A DNA stretch of 64,000 nt, taken from the NCBI GenBank assembly GCA_948099385.1, contig CANUEZ040000204.1, positions 1,860,001 to 1,924,000 of the forward strand, given 5' to 3'. Positions 56,750 to 64,000 of this stretch are shown here, one piece after another (the first letter of the stretch is position 1; every line of letters begins with the position of its first letter). Made by a program: the position numbers and the translations under genes. This DNA comes from Fasciola hepatica. Lineage: Eukaryota; Platyhelminthes; Trematoda; Plagiorchiida; Fasciolidae. The notes under the pieces are model-generated. The model was given only the letters and a program-made list of their open reading frames with translations. It searched no databases and had not been told where the DNA came from.

Positions 56750-59700
56750 CTAAGTAAAACCAATGCATGCTTTTAAGAAAAATCCACACAGATTGGTCAT
56801 ACAATGCAATAGAGCAGTAGCAGAGTAGATTTGTATAATATGATTCTCCATGCAGCCTAAAAACTGAACTGAACATTGGAAATTATGGAAGCACTGTACA
56901 GCTGTTTAATCCGCTAAGGGAATCATGAGCGTTGCACATGGACAGAGCCCACTCGGAGACACGAACAAGGGTTGGGGTGAACGATTGTCAGTCGAACACC
57001 CAAATCACAAGGCTATCCGATATGGGTCTCAACGCTTTGTTCAACATATACAATACATGATATAGCACAATCCCCAAATCGCCTTCGGCTTTCGCTTTCG
57101 CTTTGAACGGTAACAACCAAATTCTCGCACACCGATCCAATCCTATGTTCCATCACTTCTCTATTTATGGGCCTAAGAAAAACCAAGGCATTCCCTTATG
57201 AACAATCCACACAGATTGCTCATACAATGCAATAGAGCAGTAGCAGAGTAGATTTGTATAATATGATTCTCCATGCAGCTTGAACACTGAACTGACCATT
57301 GAAAATTATGGAATCACTGTACAGCTGTTTGATCCGCTAATGGAATCATGAGCGTTGCACATGGACAGAGCCCACTCGGAGACACGAACAAGGGTTGGGG
57401 TGAACGAATGTCAGTCGAACACCCAAACAACAAGGCTATCCCATATGGGTCTCAACGCTTTGTTCAACATATACACTACATGATATAGCACAATCCCCAA
57501 ATCGCCTTCGGCTTTCGCTTTCGCTTTGAACGGTAACAACCAAATTCTCGCACACCGATCCAATCCTATGTTCCATCACTTCTCTATTTATGGGCCTAAG
57601 TAAAACCAAGGCATTCCCTTATGAACAATCCACACAGATTGCTCATACAATGCAATAGACCAGTAGCAGAGTAGATTTGTATAATATGATTCTCCATGCA
57701 GCTTAAAAACTGAACTGAACATTGGAAATTATGGAAGCACTGTACAGCTGTTTGATCCGCTAAGGGAATCATGAGCGTTGCACATGGACAGAGCCCACTC
57801 GGAGACACGAACAAGGGTTGGGGTGAACGAATGTCAGTCGAACACCCAAATCACAAGGCTATCCCATATGGGTCTCAACGCTTTGTTCAACATATACAAT
57901 ACATGATATAGCACAATCCCCAAATCGCCTTCGGCTTTCGCTTTCGCTTTGAACGGTAACAACCAAATTCTCGCACACCGATCCAATCTTATGTTCCATC
58001 ACTTCTCTATTTATGGGCCTAAGAAAAACCAAGGCATTCCCTTATGAACAATCCACACAGATTGCTCATACAATGCAATAGAGCAGTAGCAGAGTAGATT
58101 TGTATAATATGATTCTCCATGCAGCCTAAAAACTGAACTGACCATTGAAAATGATGGAAGCACTGTACAGCTGTTTGATCCGCTAAGGGAATCATGAGCG
58201 TTGCACATGGACAGAGCCCACTCGGAGACACGAACAAGGGTTGGGGTGAACGAATGTCAGTCGAACACCCAAATCACAAGGCTATCCCATATGGGTCTCA
58301 ACGCTTTGTTCAACATATACACTACTTGATATAGCACAATCCCCAAATCGCCTTCGGCTTTCGCTTTCGCTTTGAACGGTAACAACCAAATTCTCGCACA
58401 CCGATCCAATCCTATGTTCCATCACTTCTCTATTTATGGGCCTAAGTAAAACCAATGCATTCCCTTATGAACAATCCACACAGTTTGCTCATACAATGCA
58501 ATAGAGCAGTAGCAGAGTAGATTTGTATAATATGATTCTCCATGCAGCCTAAAAACTGAACTGAACATTGGAAATTATGGAAGCACTGTACAGCTGTTTG
58601 ATCCGCTAAGGGAATCATGAGCGTTGCACATGGACAGAGCCCACTCGGAGACACGAACAAGGGTTGGGGTGAACGAATGTCAGTCGAACACCCAAATCAC
58701 AAGGCTATCCGATATGGGTCTCAACGCTTTGATCAACATATACAATACATGATATAGCACAATCCCCAAATCGCCTTCGGCTTTCGCTTTCGCTTTGAAC
58801 GGTAACAACCAAATTCTCGCACACCGATCCAATCCTATGTTCCATCACTTCTCTATTTATGGGCCTAAGTAAAACCAATGCATGCTTTTAAGAAAAATCC
58901 ACACAGATTGGTCATACAATGCAATAGAGCAGTAGCAGAGTAGATTTGTATAATATGATTCTCCATGCAGCTTGAACACTGAACTGACCATTGAAAATTA
59001 TGGAAGCACTGTACAGCTGTTTAATCCGCTAAGGGAATCATGAGCGTTGCACATGGACAGAGCCCACTCGGAGACACGAACAAGGGTTGGGGTGAACGAA
59101 TGTCAGTCGAACACCCAAATCACAAGGCTATCCCATATGGGTCTCAACGCTTTGTTCAACATATACAATACATGATATAGCACAATCCCCAAATCGCCTT
59201 CGGCTTTCGCTTTCGCTTTGAACGGTAACAACCAAATTCTCGCACACCGATCCAATCCTATGTTCCATCACTTCTCTATTTATGGGCCTAAGAAAAACCA
59301 AGGCATTCCCTTATGAACAATCCACACAGATTGCTCATACAATGCAATAGATCAGTAGCAGAGTAGATTTGTATAATATGATTCTCCATGCAGCTTGAAC
59401 ACTGAACTGACCATTGAAAATTATGGAATCACTGTACAGCTGTTTGATCCGCTAATGGAATCATGAGCGTTGCACATGGACAGAGCCCACTCGGAGACAC
59501 GAACAAGGGTTGGGGTGAACGAATGTCAGTCGAACACCCAAATCACAAGGCTATCCCATATGGGTCTCAACGCTTTGTTCAACATATACAATACTTGATA
59601 TAGCACAATCCCCAAATTGGCTTCGGCTTTCGCTTTCGCTTTGAACGGTAACAACCAAATTCTCGCACACCGATCCAATCCTATGTTCCATCACTTCTCT

Positions 59701-61837
59701 ATTTATGGGCCTAAGAAAAACCAAGGCATTCCCTTATGAACAATCCACACAGATTGCTCATACAATGCAATAGAGCAGTAGCAGAGTAGATTTGTATAAT
59801 ATGATTCTCCATGCAGCTTGAACACTGAACTGACCATTGAAAATGATGGAAGCACTGTACAGCTGTTTGATCCGCTAAGGGAATCATGAGCGTTGCACAT
59901 GGACAGAGCCCACTCGGAGACACGAACAAGGGTTGGGGTGAACGAATGTCAGTCGAACACCCAAATCACAAGGCTATCCCATATGGGTCTCAACGCTTTG
60001 TTCAACATATACACTACTTGATATAGCACAATCCCCAAATCGCCTTCGGCTTTCGCTTTCGCTTTGAACGGTAACAACCAAATTCTCGCACACCGATCCA
60101 ATCCTATGTTCCATCACTTCTCTATTTATGGGCCTAAGTAAAACCAATGCATTCCCTTATGAAAAATCCACACAGATTGCTCATACAATGCAATAGAGCA
60201 GTAGCAGAGTAGATTTGTATAATATGATTCTCCATGCAGCCTAAAAACTGAACTGAACATTGGAAATTATGGAAGCACTGTACAGCTGTTTGATCCGCTA
60301 AGGGAATCATGAGCGTTGCACATGGACAGAGCCCACTCGGAGACACGAACAAGGGTTGGGGTGAACGAATGTCAGTCGAACACCCAAATCACAAGGCTAT
60401 CCCATATGGGTCTCAACGCTTTGATCAACATATACAATACATGATATAGCACAATCCCCAAATCGCCTTCGGCTTTCGCTTTCGCTTTGAACGGTAACAA
60501 CCAAATTCTCGCACACCGATTAAATCATATGTTCCATCACTTCTCTATTTATGGGCCTAAGTAAAACCAATGCATGCTTTTAAGAAAAATCCACACAGAT
60601 TGGTCATACAATGCAATAGAGCAGTAGCAGAGTAGATTTGTATAATATGATTCTCCATGCAGCTTGAACACTGAACTGACCATTGAAAATTAGGGAAGCA
60701 CTGTACAGCTGTTTGATCCGCTAAGGGAATCATGAGCGTTGCACATGGACAGAGCCCACTCGGAGACACGAACAAGGGTTGGGGTGAACGAATGTCAGAC
60801 GAACACCCAAATCACAAGGCTATCCCATATGGGTCTCAACGCTTTGTTCAACATATACACTACTTGATATAGCACAATCCCCAAATCGCCTTCGGCTTTC
60901 GCTTTCGCTTTGAACGGTAACAACCAAATTCTCGCACACCGATCCAATCCTATGTTCCATCACTTCTCTATTTATGGGCCTAAGTAAAACCAAGGCATTC
61001 CCTTATGAACAATCCACACAGATTGCTCATACAATGCAATAGAGCAGTAGCAGAGTAGATTTGTATAATATGATTCTCCATGCAGCTTGACCACGGTAGT
61101 GACCATTGAAAATTATGGAATCACTGTACAGCTGTTTGATCCGCTAATGGAATCATGAGCGTTGCACATGGACAGAGCCCACTCGGAGACACGAACAAGG
61201 GTTGGGGTGAACGAATGTCAGTCGAACACCCAAATCACAAGGCTATCCCATATGGGTCTCAACGCTTTGTTCAACATATACACTACTTGATATAGCACAA
61301 TCCCCAAATCGCCTTCGGCTTTCGCTTTCGCTTTGAACGGTAACAACCAAATTCTCGCACACCGATCCAATCCTATGTTCCATCACTTCTCTATTTATGG
61401 GCCTAAGAAAAACCAAGGCATTCCCTTATGAACAATCCACACAGATTGCTCATACAATGCAATAGAGCAGTAGCAGAGTAGATTTGTATAATATGATTCT
61501 CCATGCAGCCTAAAAACTGAACTGACCATTGAAAATGATGGAAGCACTGTACAGCTGTTTGATCCGCTAAGGGAATCATGAGCGTTGCACATGGACAGAG
61601 CCCACTCGGAGACACGAACAAGGGTTGGGGTGAACGAATGTCAGTCGAACACCCAAATCACAAGGCTATCCCATATGGGTCTCAACGCTTTGTTCAACAT
61701 ATACACTACTTGATATAGCACAATCCCCAAATCGCCTTCGGCTTTCGCTTTCGCTTTGAACGGTAACAACCAAATTCTCGCACACCGATCCAATCCTATG
61801 TTCCATCACTTCTCTATTTATGGGCCTAAGTAAAACC

Positions 61838-61845
61838 AATGCATT
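61838..61845 (+). repeat. 8-bp palindrome AATGCATT in the monomer head, polymorphic
   Basis: Positions 13-20 form a dyad in AATGCATT copies; AAGGCATT copies break it. The TGCATGC head variants keep an overlapping 6-bp dyad. Both main forms occur throughout. Confidence 0.75.
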
Positions 61846-63138
61846 CCCTTATGAAAAATCCACACAGATTGCTCATACAATGCAATAGAGCAGTAGCAGA
61901 GTAGATTTGTATAATATGATTCTCCATGCAGCCTAAAAACTGAACTGAACATTGGAAATTATGGAAGCACTGTACAGCTGTTTGATCCGCTAAGGGAATC
62001 ATGAGCGTTGCACATGGATAGAGCCCACTCGGAGACACGAACAAGGGTTGGGGTGAACGAATGTCAGTCGAACACCCAAATCACAAGGCTATCCCATATG
62101 GGTCTCAACGCTTTGATCAACATATACAATACATGATATAGCACAATCCCCAAATCGCCTTCGGCTTTCGCTTTCGCTTTGAACGGTAACAACCAAATTC
62201 TCGCACACCGATCCAATCCTATGTTCCATCACTTCTCTATTTATGGGCCTAAGTAAAACCAATGCATGCTTTTAAGAAAAATCCACACAGATTGGTCATA
62301 CAATGCAATAGAGCAGTAGCAGAGTAGATTTGTATAATATGATTCTCCATGCAGCTTGAACACTGAACTGACCATTGAAAATTATGGAAGCACTGTACAG
62401 CTGTTTAATCCGCTAAGGGAATCATGAGCGTTGCACATGGACAGAGCCCACTCGGAGACACGAACAAGGGTTGGGGTGAACGAATGTCAGTCGAACACCC
62501 AAATCACAAGGCTATCCCATATGGGTCTCAACGCTTTGTTCAACATATACACTACTTGATATAGCACAATCCCCAAATCGCCTTCGGCTTTCGCTGTCGC
62601 TTTGAACGGTTACAACCAAATTCTCCCACACCGATCCAATCCTATGTTCCATCACTTCTCTATTTATGGGCCTAAGTAAAACCAAGGCATTCCCTTATGA
62701 ACAATCCACACAGATTGCTCATACAATGCAATAGAGCAGTAGCAGAGTAGATTTGTATAATATGATTCTCCATGCAGCTTGAACACTGAACTGACCATTG
62801 AAAATTATGGAATCACTGTACAGCTGTTTGATCCGCTAATGGAATCATGAGCGTTGCACATGGACAGAGCCCACTCGGAGACACGAACAAGGGTTGGGGT
62901 GAACGAATGTCAGTCGAACACCCAAATCACAAGGCTATCCGATATGGGTCTCAACGCTTTGTTCAACATATACAATACATGATATAGCACAATCCCCAAA
63001 TCGCCTTCGGCTTTCGCTTTCGCTTTGAACGGTAACAACCAAATTCTCGCACACCGATCCAATCCTATGTTCCATCACTTCTCTATTTATGGGCCTAAGA
63101 AAAACCAAGGCATTCCCTTATGAACAATCCACACAGAT

Positions 63139-63161
63139 TGCTCATACAATGCAATAGAGCA
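63139..63161 (+). repeat. Small imperfect hairpin potential (TGCTC / GAGCA)
   Basis: TGCTC and GAGCA are 5-bp inverted arms around a 13-base loop; ATTGC and GCAAT overlap them as a competing pair. The pairing is lost in copies with TTGGTC and in those with GACCAGTAG. It is weak and may be chance. Confidence 0.35.
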
Positions 63162-63200
63162 GTAGCAGAGTAGATTTGTATAATATGATTCTCCATGCAG

Positions 63201-63220
63201 CCTAAAAACTGAACTGACCA
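63201..63220 (+). repeat. Variable centre patch of the monomer (positions 107-126)
   Basis: This 20-bp patch shows at least seven alternative sequences across copies, with no length change in the patch. Its first half reads CTTGAACACT, CTTGACCACG, CTTGAACACG, TATGACCTCG, CTAAAAAACT, CTTAAAAACT or CCTAAAAACT, and its second half GAACTGACC, AAACTGACC, GTAGTGACC or GAACTGAAC. Flanks on both sides are nearly constant. The coordinates mark the patch in the reference copy. Confidence 0.85.
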
Positions 63221-63242
63221 TTGAAAATGATGGAAGCACTGT

Positions 63243-63250
63243 ACAGCTGT
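63243..63250 (+). repeat. 8-bp palindrome ACAGCTGT, conserved in most copies
   Basis: Positions 149-156 of the monomer form a perfect dyad containing CAGCTG. It is kept in almost all copies. It is changed to TTTAGCTGT at 912, 1758, 2604 and 3450, and to TACTGCTTTT at 38137, 39828 and 41519. Confidence 0.8.
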
Positions 63251-63361
63251 TTGATCCGCTAAGGGAATCATGAGCGTTGCACATGGACAGAGCCCACTCG
63301 GAGACACGAACAAGGGTTGGGGTGAACGAATGTCAGTCGAACACCCAAATCACAAGGCTAT

Positions 63362-63371
63362 CCCATATGGG
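63362..63371 (+). repeat. 10-bp palindrome CCCATATGGG, polymorphic
   Basis: Positions 268-277 form a perfect dyad in CCCATATGGG copies. A C-to-G change gives CCGATATGGG, which breaks the symmetry. The broken form prevails on the left, the perfect form on the right. Confidence 0.85.
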
Positions 63372-63433
63372 TCTCAACGCTTTGTTCAACATATACACTA
63401 CTTGATATAGCACAATCCCCAAATCGCCTTCGG

Positions 63434-63450
63434 CTTTCGCTTTCGCTTTG
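63434..63450 (+). repeat. CTTTCG hexamer run (two units plus partial)
   Basis: CTTTCGCTTTCGCTTTG lies at positions 340-356 of nearly every monomer. Variants include GATTTCGATTTCG (19102, 20794, 22063), a TTTTCG form (6411, 7680, 9372), CTGTCG (37715, 39406, 41097, 62249) and one inserted A at 14797. Copy number of the hexamer is constant, so it is not behaving as an unstable microsatellite. Confidence 0.8.
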
Positions 63451-63940
63451 AACGGTAACAACCAAATTCTCGCACACCGATCCAATCCTATGTTCCATCA
63501 CTTCTCTATTTATGGGCCTAAGTAAAACCAAGGCATTCCCTTATGAACAATCCACACAGATTGCTCATACAATGCAATAGAGCAGTAGCAGAGTAGATTT
63601 GTATAATATGATTCTCCATGCAGCCTAAAAACTGAACTGAACATTGGAAATTATGGAAGCACTGTACAGCTGTTTGATCCGCTAAGGGAATCATGAGCGT
63701 TGCACATGGACAGAGCCCACTCGGAGACACGAACAAGGGTTGGGGTGAACGAATGTCAGTCGAACACCCAAATCACAAGGCTATCCCATATGGGTCTCAA
63801 CGCTTTGATCAACATATACAATACATGATATAGCACAATCCCCAAATCGCCTTCGGCTTTCGCTTTCGCTTTGAACGGTAACAACCAAATTCTCGCACAC
63901 CGATCCAATCCTATGTTCCATCACTTCTCTATTTATGGGC

Positions 63941-64000
63941 CTAAGTAAAACCAATGCATGCTTTTAAGAAAAATCCACACAGATTGGTCATACAATGCAA
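63941..64000 (+). repeat. Partial monomer at right edge (head-variant type)
   Basis: The first 60 bases of a monomer are present. They carry the TGCATGCTTTTAAG head and the linked TTGGTC variant that mark the first member of the tetramer repeating at 58865, 60557 and 62249. The tetramer phase thus continues past the right edge. Confidence 0.95.

Larger units (their letters stand above)
63095..63517 (+). repeat. Reference 423-bp monomer copy
   Basis: This copy serves as a coordinate reference. Counted by hand it has 106 C and 80 G (44% GC) and 14 CpG on the + strand, giving a CpG observed/expected ratio near 0.7. Well conserved blocks are roughly positions 37-106, 137-166, 183-246 and 347-423. 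Variable blocks are the head (12-36), the centre (107-126), the dyad edge (268-270), the 288-310 stretch and a three-base switch near 330-333. It contains an 8-bp palindrome at 149-156, a 10-bp palindrome at 268-277 and two CTTTCG hexamers at 340-351. Its strand composition is skewed, C exceeding G on the + strand. No coding function is supported. Confidence 0.95.
56750..63940 (+). repeat. Tetrameric higher-order repeat (1692 bp) with one five-monomer unit
   Basis: Four types recur in order: a TGCATGCTTTTAAG head; a GGAATCACTG plus TAATGGAATC monomer; an AAGAAAAACC monomer with AAAATGATGG, CCCATATGGG and CTACTTGATATAG; and an AACATTGG monomer with GATCAACATATACAATAC. Units 58865-60556, 60557-62248 and 62249-63940 are exactly 1692 bp. 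The first unit, 56750-58864, holds five monomers; the extra one is 57596. Copies vary in the centre patch (60980 has CACGGTAGTG), so this tetramer is older or more converted than the one at 37292. Confidence 0.9.
1..64000 (+). repeat. 423-bp tandem satellite array filling the window
   Basis: The same segment recurs every 423 bp from edge to edge, always on the same strand. Taking the CTAAG after TATGGGC as monomer position 1, units begin at 66, 489, 912, 1335 and so on to 63518 and 63941. The span 66-63940 is 63875 bp, which equals 151 x 423 plus the net +2 bp from ten single-base indels. No spacer, transposable element, inverted copy or unique sequence interrupts it. Long homogeneous arrays of this kind are known from eukaryotic centromeric, pericentromeric, subtelomeric and knob heterochromatin; which one applies here is inference. 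I do not recognise the family by name. Both array ends lie outside the window. Confidence 0.99.

Noticed and set aside
63175..63190. TATAAT-containing GTATAATATG as a promoter
   Set aside because: It is an AT-rich stretch in every monomer with no supporting upstream element or gene. A bacterial -10 reading is not meaningful in a eukaryotic satellite.
63311..63329. Telomere-like GGGTTGGGGT
   Set aside because: It is a single occurrence per monomer inside otherwise complex sequence, not a tandem telomeric run. Two G runs are too few for a G-quadruplex.
63331..63371. RNA polymerase III internal promoter (tRNA- or SINE-derived) on the minus strand
   Set aside because: GTTCGACTG resembles the B-box core but lacks its final C, and the nearest A-box-like TAGCCTTGTGA has two mismatches and is too close. 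I saw no tRNA fold and no A-rich tail.
63095..63517. CENP-B box (TTCG, four bases, A, two bases, CGGG)
   Set aside because: The nearest candidates, TTCGTGTCTCCGAGT on the minus strand and TTCGGCTTTCGCTTT on the plus strand, miss the central A and the CGGG end.
66..63736. Minus-strand 72-90-codon ORF repeated in most monomers, and plus-strand 62-82-codon ORFs
   Set aside because: They recur because the monomer recurs and 423 is divisible by three. Those checked open with TTG, they vary freely at the protein level, they overlap on opposite strands, and many copies have shifted or broken frames.
1..64000. CRISPR array
   Set aside because: The period is 423 bp with no short repeat/unique spacer structure; the whole period is repeated.
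1..64000. Transposable element or rDNA origin of the array
   Set aside because: I saw no terminal repeats, target duplications, reverse transcriptase or transposase motifs, or recognisable rRNA segments in the monomer. A distant origin from a non-coding part of an element cannot be excluded without a database search.

Overview
The whole 64-kb window is one uninterrupted head-to-tail satellite DNA array with a 423-bp monomer. It holds 151 complete monomers (66 to 63940) plus a partial unit at each edge (1-65 and 63941-64000). All copies lie in the same orientation. I see no unique sequence, no transposon insertion, no inverted copy and no gene. This points to a eukaryotic nuclear genome and a heterochromatic block of the centromeric, pericentromeric, subtelomeric or knob kind. 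I do not recognise the monomer as a named family, so I make no taxonomic assignment.

The monomer is about 44% GC, counted on the copy at 63095-63517 (106 C, 80 G, 14 CpG on the + strand). Copies are very similar: hand comparison gave 7 differences in 423 between neighbours at 63095 and 63518, and about 11 between copies at 4719 and 63095. Length is almost invariant. Only ten copies deviate, each by one base (six insertions, four deletions), and several of these share one ancestral indel. Differences cluster in a few patches: the head (about monomer positions 12-36), a 20-bp patch at 107-126, and stretches near 268-270 and 288-333. Long blocks between them hardly change.

Blocks of higher-order repeat (HOR) with different unit sizes follow one another. 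They are dimers (846 bp) at 1335-3026 and 11910-14871, trimers (1269 bp) at 6411-8948, 15295-17832 and 29678-32215, and tetramers (1691-1692 bp) at 18256-21639, 37292-42364 and 56750 to the right edge. Single-monomer duplications occur at 28832-29677, 41942-42787 and 48712-49557. Between them are stretches of mixed monomer types with no clear long unit. The 1691-bp tetramer at 37292 is the youngest-looking: its first two copies differ by only one base that I could see.

Variant frequencies drift along the array. The left third mostly has a CATTG version at 180-184, a CCGATATGGG version at 268-277 and a TTGAACAC or TTGACCAC centre. The right third mostly has CGTTG, CCCATATGGG and a CCTAAAAACT centre. 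This is the pattern expected from local unequal exchange and gene conversion. The many 60-130-codon open frames are by-products of a period divisible by three (423 = 3 x 141). Those I checked open with TTG, and the translated repeats change freely between copies, so no CDS is annotated.
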